A stretch of DNA of 64,000 nucleotides from assembly GCF_002280675.1 (NCBI RefSeq), contig NZ_NCEN01000008.1, positions 1-64,000 on the forward strand, written 5' to 3'. Below are positions 1 to 9,600 of this stretch, one piece after another. The first letter of the stretch is position 1. The number at the start of each line of letters is the position of its first letter. This stretch comes from Novosphingobium sp. 32-60-15 (lineage in GTDB: Bacteria > Pseudomonadota > Alphaproteobacteria > Sphingomonadales > Sphingomonadaceae). The position numbers were made by a program, and so were the translations under genes. The notes below the pieces were generated by a model. The model ran no database searches and had not been told where the DNA came from. It saw nothing but the letters and a program-made list of their open reading frames with translations.

Positions 1-1394
1 GCGCTGCGGGCATGGGCGGCGATGCTGCGGGCGATGTGCTTTCTGCAATCGAGAACCTGATCGGCACGGCGCAATCCGATACGCTGGTGGGCGATGGCAT
101 TGCCAATGCGCTGACTGGCGGCGATGGTGACGATACGCTGGTGGGTGGTGCTGGTGCAGATACGCTGACCGGCGGTGCGGGCAGCGATACTGTGTCGTAT
201 AGCACTGCTTCTGCGGGCCTGACGGCCAGCCTTGGCAACACCGCGCTGAACACCGGCGATGCGCTGGGCGATGTTTACGCGACGTTGGAAAACCTGACGG
301 GTTCGGCCCACGCAGATACGCTGTACGGCGATGGCAGCGCCAACGTTATCGACGGCGGCGACGGCAACGACACGCTGGCAGGCGGCGCAGGCGCGGATAC
401 TCTGACGGGCGGCATCGGCACGGACACGGTGGATTATTCGGCTTCCGGCAGCGCGGTTACGGCGTATCTGAACGGCGCTGCGGGCACCGGCGGCGATGCG
501 GCGGGCGATGTGATATCCGGCGTTGAAAACCTGATCGGTTCCACGCAGGCCGATGCGCTTTACGGCAACGGCAGCGCCAACGCGATCAGCGGCGGCGATG
601 GCGATGATACGCTGGTGGGCGGCGCTGGTGCAGATACGCTGACCGGTGGCAACGGGACCGATACGGCTGACTATTCGGCCTCGGCCAGCGCGGTCACCGC
701 CTATCTTGATGGCCCGGCGGGCACTGGCGGCGATGCGGCAGGCGATGTGCTTACCAGCATTGAGAACATGATCGGTTCAACGCAGGCCGACATGCTTTAT
801 GGCAACGCCAATGACAACGTGTTGAGCGGCGGCGATGGTGATGACACGCTGATCGGCGGGGCGGGCGCTGACGTGTTGACCGGCGGGATTGGCACCGACA
901 CTGCGGATTATTCTGCATCAGCCAGCGCCATCACTCTGAACCTTGCGGCGACAGGCAGCGGGACGAGCGGGGACGCTGCGGGCGATACGATGACGGGAAT
1001 TGAGAACGTCATCGGCTCTGCCGGTAATGACAGTTTCACGCTGGCGCTTGGCAACAACTGGACGATTTTCGGGGGGGCAGGATCAGATACGGTCGCTCTG
1101 GCTGAAAACAGCGGCGTGGTGACCGAAGGCGATCTGTTGAACGAAATGAGCCAGATCGAAACGCTTGATTTCCGGTCCACCGGCACAGACGCGAACCTGG
1201 TTATCGATGCGAGCTTCATCCAGCAACTGGTTGGGCAAGGTAACAGTTCGCACCTTGATCTGTCCTTCGATGCCGGAGACACTTGGTCGGTTGCGGCTGG
1301 ATCATTCTCGCAAACAGTTGGTGCAGACCAGGTGTTTTACAGTGATGGAACGCTGACGACGGAGATTGCAAGGCTGACGGTGAACAGCATCTAA
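1..1394 (+). CDS. RTX-type repeat protein, C-terminal part (5' end outside the window)
   Basis: The frame is open at the left edge, so the start lies upstream. The visible ~463 residues are glycine/aspartate-rich and carry repeated GGDGDDTLVGGAGADTLTGG-type nonapeptide blocks, the signature of hemolysin-type calcium-binding (RTX) proteins. These are normally exported by type I secretion and fold on binding Ca2+ outside the cell. The repeats end near base 1065. The last ~110 residues are non-repetitive and probably include the C-terminal secretion signal (inference). No enzymatic domain is visible in this part. It could be an adhesin or matrix protein. The nearby cellulose operon fits a biofilm role but does not prove one. 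Confidence 0.85.
   Translation, partial: AAGMGGDAAGDVLSAIENLIGTAQSDTLVGDGIANALTGGDGDDTLVGGAGADTLTGGAGSDTVSYSTASAGLTASLGNTALNTGDALGDVYATLENLTGSAHADTLYGDGSANVIDGGDGNDTLAGGAGADTLTGGIGTDTVDYSASGSAVTAYLNGAAGTGGDAAGDVISGVENLIGSTQADALYGNGSANAISGGDGDDTLVGGAGADTLTGGNGTDTADYSASASAVTAYLDGPAGTGGDAAGDVLTSIENMIGSTQADMLYGNANDNVLSGGDGDDTLIGGAGADVLTGGIGTDTADYSASASAITLNLAATGSGTSGDAAGDTMTGIENVIGSAGNDSFTLALGNNWTIFGGAGSDTVALAENSGVVTEGDLLNEMSQIETLDFRSTGTDANLVIDASFIQQLVGQGNSSHLDLSFDAGDTWSVAAGSFSQTVGADQVFYSDGTLTTEIARLTVNSI
117..1064 (+). repeat. Four 237-bp (79-residue) tandem units inside the RTX gene
   Basis: Units start at 117, 354, 591 and 828, exactly 237 bp apart, each opening with GGDG(D/N)DTL. Each unit has a Ca-binding block, a DTxDYSASxSAVTAYL-like strand, a GGDAAGDV segment and an IEN(L/M)IGS segment. 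The part before 117 matches the second half of a unit, so the array continues to the left. Confidence 0.9.
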
Positions 1395-1415
1395 CCTCGA
1401 TAAAACGCGAGGTTA
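1392..1415. terminator. Hairpin holding the stop codons of two convergent genes
   Basis: TAACCTCG and CGAGGTTA form a perfect 8-bp stem around an 8-nt loop. The left arm starts with the TAA of the RTX gene. The right arm ends with the TAA (tta on this strand) of the glycosyltransferase. There is no long U-tract, so termination on either strand is inferred from position and symmetry. Confidence 0.55.
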
Positions 1416-2648
1416 CGTAGCCAAGACACTGTTCACAAATGCCAATTGCTGCTTCAGGCAGTCTGCGAGGTTGTAGCGGGAAATCGCTGTTTGCCTTGCG
1501 GATTGCCGCAGCTTTTGGCTGAGTGCCGGATCATCAAGGATTCTGCAGACGCTGGCCACCAAGGCTGAACTGTCGAAAAACGGGACAAGAAGGCCGTTTT
1601 GTTCGTGCGTGATGACCTCGGCAACCGGCGCGGTATCGGACGCCACGATTGCACAGCCTGCCGACATCGCTTCAAGGCAACTCCACGACAGTACGAAGGG
1701 GTACGTCAGGTACAAATGCGCGCCCGAAATCTGGAGCAGCGACAGATAATCGGCATAGGACAGCTTGCCCACGAAATGGACCCGATCCGCCGCTTGGCCC
1801 AGATCGACCCCGTTCATCAGCGCGCTACGCCAGCTATCGTGGCCGCCACGCGGGGGCGGGCTGTAGCTTCGTTCATCTCCGCCCACGACAATGATCCGCG
1901 CATTGGGCCGCGCGGCGAGCAGTTTGGGCAATGCCTCGACAAAGACGTGAAAGCCGCGGTGCGGCTCAAGGTTGCGGGCCACATAGGTGATGACCTCGTC
2001 CTTGGCGGTGAGCACTTGGCCGTTGCCAAGGGTGAAACTGGCATCGGCGCGCGGGGCGGCGCGTTCCGTATCGATCCCGTCAAAGATGACCGTCGTCTTG
2101 TCTTGCAGAAACTGCGGATGGCGGCTTTTTTGCCAGTGGGTGGGGCTGATCATGGCGTCTGCCGCTTCATGGCTGAGCAGCAGGTTGGCGTTCATGATCC
2201 GCGCATTGCAAACGCCCTGCAACGTACGCGGAAACAGGGGGTCAAACCCGATGTCGCCATCATAGGCCTGATAATAGTATTCGGCGTAAGTCACGATCTT
2301 GGCCTTGGGCCAGGCATCGCGCAAAAACAGCGCTTCACCCCAGCCGGGGTGGGCAATGATCAGATCCGGGACGATGTTCTTTTTGGTCATGTCGACAGCC
2401 GCTTTGGCGACAGCGGACCCAAAATGCGCCGATTGGGCGATTGACCTGACAAGCGGCTCGGCGGGCGGGGGCGGCGCTTCTGGCAAGGCATAGCGCGCGG
2501 TCACGATGTTGGGCATTGTCACGCCTTCGCGGAGGGTGAGGAAAACCACGCGATAGGCCGGATTTTTCGCAAGCTCTGCCGCCAGATGCCGGAACTGTCC
2601 GGGCATGTTCTGATGCACAAATAGAATGGTGGTCGGCTGCTTGGTCAT
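1413..2648 (-). CDS. Glycosyltransferase family 4
   Basis: A 411-residue GT-B glycosyltransferase. The N-terminus (ILFVHQNMPGQFRHLA) is typical of the Glyco_trans_4_3 family. The C-terminal half has the nucleotide-sugar donor region, with VGGDERSY near residue 250 and a late SWSCLEAMSAG...E pattern that fits the EX7E donor-binding motif. It probably adds a sugar to a polysaccharide or lipid-linked acceptor at the cytoplasmic face; the acceptor is unknown. The reading frame runs about 85 codons further upstream, but ATG 2648 (MTKQPTTILFVHQ) matches the family start and leaves room for a promoter opposite trmL. Confidence 0.85.
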   Translation of the reverse strand: MTKQPTTILFVHQNMPGQFRHLAAELAKNPAYRVVFLTLREGVTMPNIVTARYALPEAPPPPAEPLVRSIAQSAHFGSAVAKAAVDMTKKNIVPDLIIAHPGWGEALFLRDAWPKAKIVTYAEYYYQAYDGDIGFDPLFPRTLQGVCNARIMNANLLLSHEAADAMISPTHWQKSRHPQFLQDKTTVIFDGIDTERAAPRADASFTLGNGQVLTAKDEVITYVARNLEPHRGFHVFVEALPKLLAARPNARIIVVGGDERSYSPPPRGGHDSWRSALMNGVDLGQAADRVHFVGKLSYADYLSLLQISGAHLYLTYPFVLSWSCLEAMSAGCAIVASDTAPVAEVITHEQNGLLVPFFDSSALVASVCRILDDPALSQKLRQSARQTAISRYNLADCLKQQLAFVNSVLAT

Positions 2649-2803
2649 TTTTGCACTTATCCGTGAAGGGCCGCGATTGCGTGTTCTATCGTATAGGATG
2701 GCCGCAGAATGGGAACCCGCGTTTCCCCCGGATTGGTATGGGGTTTGCTGGCCAAACGCGTCAGGGGCTTGCCAGAAACGCCAGCCCGCGCCAATCAGCA
2801 CCC

Positions 2804-3265
2804 ATGCGCATTGCCCTGTTTGAACCTGAAATCCCCGGAAATGTCGGTGCCGTCTTGCGTCTTGGCGCGTGCATGGGGGCGGCTGTCGATTTGATCGAAC
2901 CACTGGGATTCGATTGGGACGACCGCCGGGTCCGCCGGACGGCCATGGATTATATCGACCACGTAAGCGTCACCCGTCATGCCAATTTTCAGGCATTTCA
3001 GGACAGCATCGGTACGCAAAGGCTGGTGCTGTTCACCACCAAGGGCAAACAGTCTGCTTATGAGTTTGAATATGACGCCAATGATGTACTGCTGTTCGGC
3101 AAAGAAAGCGCAGGTGTTCCCGCAGCGGTTGCAGAGGCATGCCATGCGCGCGTGTGCCTGCCGATCCGGCCCCAAGTGCGGTCGATGAACCTTGCCACCG
3201 CGACCGCCCTCGCGCTGGGGGAAGCCTTGCGGCAAACCGGAAGCTTGCCGTCTGGCGGTATATAG
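2804..3265 (+). CDS. trmL: tRNA (cytidine(34)-2'-O)-methyltransferase
   Basis: A 153-residue SPOUT-class methyltransferase that 2'-O-methylates the wobble base of certain tRNA-Leu species. Visible motifs are the N-terminal ALFEPEIPGNVGA with the conserved Asn, the LLFGKESAGVP loop, and the knot motif LPIRPQVRSMNLATATALAL. The length is right for a minimal TrmL. ATG 2804 was chosen because the following MRIALFEPEIPGN aligns with the family start; longer in-frame starts add unrelated sequence. Confidence 0.9.
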   Translation: MRIALFEPEIPGNVGAVLRLGACMGAAVDLIEPLGFDWDDRRVRRTAMDYIDHVSVTRHANFQAFQDSIGTQRLVLFTTKGKQSAYEFEYDANDVLLFGKESAGVPAAVAEACHARVCLPIRPQVRSMNLATATALALGEALRQTGSLPSGGI

Positions 3266-3282
3266 CGTTTCGGTTGCGCTAT
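3262..3282. terminator. Convergent stop-codon hairpin between trmL and the GreA-like gene
   Basis: ATAGCG and CGCTAT pair around a 9-nt loop. TAG 3263-3265 ends trmL, and CTA 3279-3281 is the TAG stop of the opposite gene. Same layout as at 1392-1415 and 5159-5182. Confidence 0.45.
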
Positions 3283-3746
3283 TCGTCCCGCACGCAGATC
3301 TTGACGATCTTGATCGCTTCGGTTTTGCCCGCAAAGTCGACCAGTTCGCCAATTTCGGCATCCAGTACCGCGCGGCTGAGCGGCGCAGAAAACGAGATCA
3401 GGCCGTTTGCCGGATCAGCCTCGTCATCGCCCACGATGGTTATTTCGCGTAGCTTGCCGCCATGGCGTATCGTCACGGTTGTGCCGAATGCGACCACGCT
3501 GCCATCGGGCCGGTCCACCAGTTGTGCGGTTGATTGCCGCGTGCCCCAATAGCGCAATTCGCGCCGCGCCTTTTTGACCGCTTCCTCATCGGAAATGCCG
3601 GGCAATTGTGCTTCGAGTTCGACCAGCCGGCTGCGGATTTGCGCCAATCCGCGCGCGGTGACCAGGTTTGGTCCCGGTGGAATCGGCAGCTCGAACTTCG
3701 GCTCCATATGTTCGTCATCGCCCTCACGGCGAAACGCGACACTCAT
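3279..3746 (-). CDS. GreA/GreB-family transcription elongation factor-like protein
   Basis: 155 residues. The C-terminal ~75 residues match the FKBP-like GreA/GreB C-terminal domain (GSVVAFGTTVTIRHGG, a VGDDEADP loop, ISFSAPLSRAVLDAEIGE). Upstream is a short helical region (ARGLAQIRSRLVELEAQL then EEAVKKARRELRYW) that could form the coiled coil inserted into the RNA polymerase secondary channel. The acidic tip of true GreA is not obvious, so cleavage-stimulating activity is uncertain. It may be a Gre-like regulator of RNA polymerase such as Rnk. ATG 3746 has a GGAG about ten bases upstream; ATG 3761 is an alternative. Confidence 0.75.
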   Translation of the reverse strand: MSVAFRREGDDEHMEPKFELPIPPGPNLVTARGLAQIRSRLVELEAQLPGISDEEAVKKARRELRYWGTRQSTAQLVDRPDGSVVAFGTTVTIRHGGKLREITIVGDDEADPANGLISFSAPLSRAVLDAEIGELVDFAGKTEAIKIVKICVRDE

Positions 3747-3975
3747 TTTTGGCAACTCCATTGAGACGAAAGGCCAGTTCGACCGTTCGCATGTAGGATG
3801 CAAGGTTGATTTGCTTTTCAGACCAGCGAACTGACTCCAGCGCCCCGCCGGACAATGTAACACATAAGACCGCAAACCGGTCCTGCGCCATTGCCATGGG
3901 CGCTGCCACGTGCTTGTGGGCGGGATCAATGCTATTGCGTGATCATGTATTCATGAAAGCCCCTGCCAACCCGTT

Positions 3976-4998
3976 ATGATTGAGCCTGAAACCCATCTTG
4001 CAGACCTTGGCTGGACGCCGTTCTTCAGCGCGCAAGTGACGCCGGAAGATGCGGCAACTTGCCAGCCGGTGCGCGTCATGGCGGTCCATCGCGGGGAAAT
4101 TGCGGTGGCGGGCGATGGCATCGAAGCGCAAATTTCCTCGCGATTGCCGGTGTCCCATGGCGAGGAGGATCGTCCGACTGTGGGTGACTGGCTGCTGATT
4201 GACCGAGAAACGCTTGAGCCGCAACGCGTGCTGAAGCGCGTAAACCTGTTCAAGCGGCCTGCGCCCGGCGATGACCGGCGTTTGCAGTTGATCGCCGCCA
4301 ATGTCGACACGCTGTTCATCGTTGCGTCGTGCAATCAGGATTTCAGCATTCCCCGGCTTGAACGCTATCTGGTGCTGTGCCGTGAAGTGGCAGTGCGGCC
4401 GGTTCTGGTGCTGACCAAGATCGATCTGACCGACAATCTGCAAAGCTATATTGACCGGGCACATCGTCTTCAATCCGGCCTTGCCGTCGAGGCGGTGAAT
4501 GCGCGCGATCCGGCGAGTGTGGCGCATTTGACCGCGCGCTGCGGCAGGGGGGAGACGGTTGCGCTGCTTGGCTCATCGGGCGTTGGAAAATCGACGCTTG
4601 TCAACACGATGCGCGGGTCTGACAGCATCCTGACGCAGGCCGTGCGCGAACAGGACGGGAAGGGCCGCCACACCACAACCGTGCGCCAGATGCACCGGCT
4701 TGATCAGGGCGGGTGGCTGATGGACACGCCGGGAATGCGTGAATTCCAGTTGTCGGATGCGGCCACCGGCCTTGCCGAAGTGTTCGATGATATCGTAGCG
4801 CTGACGCTGGAATGCCGCTTTACCAATTGCACCCACGAAGCCGAACCGGGATGTGCGGTGCGCGCTGCAATTGCGCAAGGATCGCTTGATGTTGCGCGAT
4901 TAGGGCGTTGGCGCAAGCTATCGAACGAAGATCAGGACAATACCGGCACTATGGCAGAGCGGCGGGGCCGCGCAGTCAAATCCGGAAAAAGGAAGTAA
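3976..4998 (+). CDS. rsgA: Ribosome small-subunit-dependent GTPase A
   Basis: A 340-residue circularly permuted GTPase that acts in late 30S ribosome maturation. An OB-fold occupies about residues 25-90. The G motifs appear in the permuted order: TKID (G4) at 147-150, P-loop GSSGVGKST at 199-207, then DTPG (G3) at 250-253. A C-terminal zinc site uses C280, C285, H287 and C293. The basic C-terminal tail suits RNA binding. Two bases separate it from the small gene at 5001, suggesting cotranscription. Confidence 0.95.
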   Translation: MIEPETHLADLGWTPFFSAQVTPEDAATCQPVRVMAVHRGEIAVAGDGIEAQISSRLPVSHGEEDRPTVGDWLLIDRETLEPQRVLKRVNLFKRPAPGDDRRLQLIAANVDTLFIVASCNQDFSIPRLERYLVLCREVAVRPVLVLTKIDLTDNLQSYIDRAHRLQSGLAVEAVNARDPASVAHLTARCGRGETVALLGSSGVGKSTLVNTMRGSDSILTQAVREQDGKGRHTTTVRQMHRLDQGGWLMDTPGMREFQLSDAATGLAEVFDDIVALTLECRFTNCTHEAEPGCAVRAAIAQGSLDVARLGRWRKLSNEDQDNTGTMAERRGRAVKSGKRK

Positions 4999-5000
4999 CG

Positions 5001-5165
5001 ATGGCCGACCTTTATCTCAAAGCGCTGGAAGCTGAGCGCAAAAGCCTGTGGGCGGCGTGCCGCCTGAAGGGCCTGCCCAAGGGCACGCCCGAACGGTTGC
5101 GCATTGAAGAGCTTGATACGCTGCTGGCCGAACACAAGGCCAAGAAGGCCGGGCCTGCGAAGTAG
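5001..5165 (+). CDS. Small charged protein of unknown function (54 aa)
   Basis: Starts two bases after the rsgA stop, with GGAAG just upstream as a ribosome site inside rsgA's end. The product is helical and highly charged (MADLYLKALEAERKSLWAACRLKG at the start, with a KAKK-rich tail), with no membrane segment or signal. I do not recognise a family. Tight coupling to rsgA suggests cotranslation; a ribosome-related role would be a guess. Confidence 0.65.
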   Translation: MADLYLKALEAERKSLWAACRLKGLPKGTPERLRIEELDTLLAEHKAKKAGPAK

Positions 5166-5182
5166 GGCGTTTTGCCTACTTC
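5159..5182. terminator. Convergent stop-codon hairpin between the small gene and bcsZ
   Basis: GAAGTAGG and CCTACTTC form a perfect 8-bp stem around GCGTTTTG. TAG 5163-5165 ends the plus-strand gene, and CTA 5176-5178 is the TAG stop of bcsZ. Four T's in the loop are the only U-rich stretch. Confidence 0.5.
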
Positions 5183-6183
5183 ACGTAGCGCGCAAACAGT
5201 TGCAGCACGGCGGCGTAGTAATCGCCTGCCAAAACTTCTGGCTGTGGTTGGCCAAGGGCGAGCCCCTTGATTGCATCGCCACCGGCTGACAGGCCATAGG
5301 GCGCGACTTGTCCCGATTGCAGATCAATCCACGCCGGGATCTGCTGACCTGATGCAGCCACCGATTGCCACCATGCGATGACCGGTGCCGACAAGGTTTT
5401 GCGGCGCCCTGCCACGGCATAGAGCGGGATGCGGATGGCATCAAAGCCGAAGCGCGCGGGCTTGTCTATCGCCGGCATCCACGTTCCGGTCGGGTCCACT
5501 TGGAGCCAGTCCGCCGGAAGACCGTGTGCGCCAAAGCGCGCCCGCGACATGATGGCCATGCCGTCATTGATCACAGCCGCCCATGCCGCTGCGCCATCGA
5601 TGGCCCGGAAATGATCAAGCGCCGGCCAGATGTAATAAGACGGGTTGATGACCACGCGTTCGGCTTCAACAAAGCCGACCAGACCCGGCAGGAGCAATTG
5701 TTGACCATTGCGCTGGACGATCAGGCGTGAACGGATCGCCTGACGGATGGCCTTTGACCGCGCGGCGTAGCTGTTATTGCGCCATTTCTTCGCGCCAAGC
5801 GACAGTGCCCACGCAATCAGGATATCACCGTCGGTGGCGTTGTTGCGGTCAGGTATCGGATTGGCCTCGCGCGGATCGTATCGCCATGCATGCAGGGGCA
5901 TGTCATCGCGGCCAAGCGTATCTTCGGTCCAGCCCGCCAAAGCATCAAACGTGGCCTCGTCGCTGTTGATGGCAGCCAACAGCATGCCATAGCCTTGCCC
6001 TTCGCTGTGGCTGATGTTGCCATTGCCATTGTCGATCACGCGGCCTGAGGGCAGGATGAAGCGTTCACGAAATTGCGCCCAGAAGCCATCGCCTGTTCTG
6101 GCATTGCTTTCAGGGACTTTGGCGCAAGCAACGGTCAGGACAGACACGAGGCCAAGCCCAAAGTTTCGGCGGTTAACTGCCAT
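5176..6183 (-). CDS. bcsZ: Cellulose-operon endoglucanase, glycosyl hydrolase family 8
   Basis: 335 residues. Cleaves beta-1,4-glucan in the periplasm and is needed for normal cellulose assembly. The N-terminus is a twin-Arg-containing hydrophobic signal ending LTVAC20, so it may be a lipoprotein. The catalytic acid is probably E61 in ISHSEGQGYGM. The ATDGDILIAWAL segment (D118/D120) supplies the conserved Asp of GH8. Last gene of the bcs operon; its start overlaps the end of bcsD by 11 bases. Confidence 0.92.
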   Translation of the reverse strand: MAVNRRNFGLGLVSVLTVACAKVPESNARTGDGFWAQFRERFILPSGRVIDNGNGNISHSEGQGYGMLLAAINSDEATFDALAGWTEDTLGRDDMPLHAWRYDPREANPIPDRNNATDGDILIAWALSLGAKKWRNNSYAARSKAIRQAIRSRLIVQRNGQQLLLPGLVGFVEAERVVINPSYYIWPALDHFRAIDGAAAWAAVINDGMAIMSRARFGAHGLPADWLQVDPTGTWMPAIDKPARFGFDAIRIPLYAVAGRRKTLSAPVIAWWQSVAASGQQIPAWIDLQSGQVAPYGLSAGGDAIKGLALGQPQPEVLAGDYYAAVLQLFARYVK

Positions 6184-6613
6184 GTCGGATCTCGATCATC
6201 TGCTTGACCCATTTTGCGGTCGTCTGCGTTTTGTCGCTGCTGCCCAGCCGCCTGAAACAGGCATCGAATGTTCCGCGCACCAGTTCGGCAAGGTAGGGGC
6301 GCGCTTGCGCTTCGATAACGTCGTCGGGCAGATGGCCGGGATCATGGTGAACCACGATTGCGGTTGCATCAGCAGCCATGCGCGACCGCCCGATGCCCAG
6401 TTCGCGCCACAAGAAGTTCACCTGATCTTCCAGTTCGGCAAGGCTGGCGGCATCGTTCAGATAAACCCGTGTTGCCAACCGCTGACCCAGTGCGAAGACA
6501 AAGCTTTCGATCTGCGGCACTGGTGCCACGTCTGAAAGCTCTGCCACTATTTGCGCCAGCAAAATGGGAACGCCGGGCACGCTTAAAGAAGAGGACGTGG
6601 CGGTAAGCGGCAT
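6173..6613 (-). CDS. bcsD: Cellulose synthase subunit D
   Basis: 146 residues, the usual size of BcsD/AcsD. In Komagataeibacter this protein forms an octameric periplasmic ring that helps export and crystallise glucan chains. The hydrophobic-polar pattern and the NFLWRELGIG and LVRGTFDACFRRLG segments fit the family; no signal peptide is obvious, as in known BcsD. Starts five bases after bcsC and overlaps bcsZ, so it is certainly in the operon. Confidence 0.78.
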   Translation of the reverse strand: MPLTATSSSLSVPGVPILLAQIVAELSDVAPVPQIESFVFALGQRLATRVYLNDAASLAELEDQVNFLWRELGIGRSRMAADATAIVVHHDPGHLPDDVIEAQARPYLAELVRGTFDACFRRLGSSDKTQTTAKWVKQMIEIRHGS

Positions 6614-6618
6614 TGGCG

Positions 6619-9600
6619 TTATTTCGTTCCGCCAATCGACTGGCGAATGCCGATGGTCGAGCGGAATTCATCAAAATTACCGAATGTATTGAACGAGGTG
6701 TTTCCACCAATTTCGGTAGAGGGCGATATGCGATAGTAGGCCGAACCGCCCGCCGAAATGGCAAAGCCGGTGCGGCTGAGGCTGTCATAACGCGACCGTA
6801 CATCGGTGTTCAGCGCTTTGAGCGCGTCCAATTGCGCCTGCAAACCGGGTTCGGACGGATAGAGCGCGGTGTCTTCTTGTTTGAAGCTTTGGAAACCCGG
6901 TGTAATGCTGGCTTTTACATCAAGCTTGTCGGTGGCCAGCGTGTAATTGATCGGGAAACCGATGCTGACGAAGTTTTGCGGGCTGAAGTAGCCGCCGTGA
7001 CCATAAGTGAAGTAGTTCTGGTTGTTATCGTAAGTCTGGTAATTGGCGTTGATGCCGCCGGTCAGTTGCGAATGTTCGCCCTTGACCAGACGCAGATAGC
7101 CGCCGACGTTTGCTTCGATGGACGAGTTGCTCGGGACAATCCGGCCGCGATAGCGGCTATAGGCCACTTCACCGTAAACGCCGTTGCCATCCTGATCATA
7201 CGATCCTGAAACGCCGCCACCGGTGCGCATGACCTGGCCCCAGCGTTCCCCCGAAACGGGATCGCGCGTTCCGGCATAGGAAATGATGGAATCCGTAACC
7301 GGCTTGCGTTCAACCCATACTTTCGCCGTCAAATTCGGCGTGAAGCGCGGGGTTAGCGCCGCGCGGAAGGCAAGTTTGGTGCGCCCCATGTTCAGCGGGG
7401 TGGTGCCGACTTCGGCTTGCACAAGATCGCTTTCATAGCCTGCCGACAACGCGACACCGGACGCCTGTTGTGTGACGGCTTGCACCAGTGGTGATGGCAC
7501 TTTGGCGACGATGGATTGCGCTTCGATGGTTGCATTGCGCCCGAAGCGCGCAAGGCCGGAGCCTTCAGGGCGTCCGCCATCAATCATCACCCCTTCTGCG
7601 CGCACCTTGACGCGGCCACCCAAAAGGCCGGTGGAAATTTCAGCGGTGCCTTTGATTTCGCTGAAGGCGCTGAGGCCGGTTTCGCCTTTGCGTTGGCGAT
7701 AGGAAGTTTGCAAATCAACGCGTGGGCCGGAGCTTTTGGTCAGGGCGCGGATGTCTGCTTCAATACCGGACATCACCGGGTCAACCGGCCCGCCCATCGG
7801 CATTGCACCATAGCCACCGCTGCTACCGGGGAATGGTGACGGCATGGGCTGGTACGGTGCTGCGCCAAATTCATTTTGCGACCGGTTCGGGGTTGGGGCG
7901 GGATTGTCCCAGCCGCTTTGTGAACGTGCAGGGGCAGGGTTGTCCCAACCGTTTTGTGACCGCGTTGAAGCTGCGTTATCCCATCCATTTTGCGAACGGG
8001 TTGGTGCGGCCGGGGAGTTGTCCCATCCGTCCGATGCCACGCGTTGGGATGCAACCATGGCAGGCGGATCATAACTGGCCACGCCAACCAAGGGAAGCTG
8101 CGTGCCGTTGCCCAAGGCGAAGGGATTGATCCGCGCCGGTGCTGTCATGGATTGCGCGCGGAAAGGATTCCCATCGGTGGAAAGATTGCTGGCCGAGAAC
8201 GGATTGCCGCCCGGAGGCACGGTTGGACCAGCACCATATTGCTGGCTGTAAAGCGCACGGGCTTGTTTCAGCAGCCGGACCGACGCGCTCTTATCGCCGC
8301 GCTGTTCGGCAAGGCGCGCCAAACTCAGGCGTACCTGATAATCTTCAGGCCATGCTTCAAGCGCCTTAACGCTGGCGCGCTCGGACAGATTGCGGTCGCC
8401 TGCGGCTTGGGCCGTTTCCGCCAGACCAAGCAAGGCGCCACGGTCGCGCGGCTGGCGCGCAAGCACCAGTTGAAATGATTGCGCCGCACGGGCAGGCATT
8501 TTGCCGCTTTGGTAAAGACGCGCAACGGCCGAGAGGACTTCGACGTCATCGGGCGCGGAATTCCAAGCCGCCTGCAACAAGTCAAAGGCAGGGGCAAATT
8601 GTCCGGCAATACGCAGCCGCTCAGCCTGCGAAACAGCAAGTCCGGCGGACATTCTGGCCACGGCCCGCTGCCCTTCAGGCGAGTTGTTGCCCAATGCTGA
8701 TGCCTTCTGCAAAGCCGCGCGCGCCAGATCTTCACGACCGGTTTTGGCCAGAACGCGGACAACCGCATCATATCCTGCCAGATCGGTGATTTCACCGTTC
8801 AGCGCGTTGGCGGCCATGCTGGAAGCAGCCGCAGTGTCATTCAGATCGAACAAGGCGTCCGCCACTTGCGCCCGACGGGCAGCGGGCAGGGCAGACATGG
8901 CACCGATCTGCCGCAAGGCCGAAATTGCGCCTGCCTTTTGTCCAACATCGGCCATCGCTTTTGCCCGCTGAATGGCGCTTTCGGTCTTGATGCCGATGGC
9001 AAAGCTGCGCATCGCATTTGTGCGCTGACCTTCAGGGATGCGATCAATCAGTGCCGAGGCCGCGAGCGCATTGCCCAGATCCTGATGGACCAGAGCCGCT
9101 GCGTAAACCGAATCTGTCGACGTGGATTGGGACAGCGAAGCGATCAGTGATTCCGCTTCGACGCGCCTGCCTTTGCGGATCATGAAGCGCGCAAATTCGT
9201 AGCGAATCCATGGATCGTTGCTGTCGATCATCAATCCGTTGTGGAATTCTTGTTCGGCCATGTAATCATCGCCTTGCGCCGCAGCGGCAAGAGCGCGGCC
9301 ACGGGCAGCGCGGCTGCGCAAGCGTGTTTCATTGGCCGCCCCGCCATCACCGGCCTGGCTGTAAAGATCAGCAGCATCGGCAAACCGCCCTTGTTGTTCG
9401 TAGATTTCAGCCAAAAGTTCGAGCGCGGGTTGCGGCTGTGCGTAATTCATCCGCACAGCGTCTTCGGCCATGGCTTGCGCCTTGTCCTTCAAGCCGCTGT
9501 TCAGCGCACGACGGGCGTCTTCGACAGCGGCAAAGAAGCGCGACGTGGTCAATGCTTCGGCCCAGCGTGCCGCGCCGGGCTGCTTCGAAGCGCGTTCAAG

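Noticed and set aside
1599..2444. A 281-codon frame antisense to the first glycosyltransferase
   Set aside because: No motif and no ribosome site; the minus-strand gene is a clear GT4 enzyme.
3724..3909. 61-codon GTG-started frame overlapping the start of the GreA-like gene
   Set aside because: Overlaps the better-supported start by 23 bases and lacks a ribosome site. Could be a small gene but the evidence is too thin.
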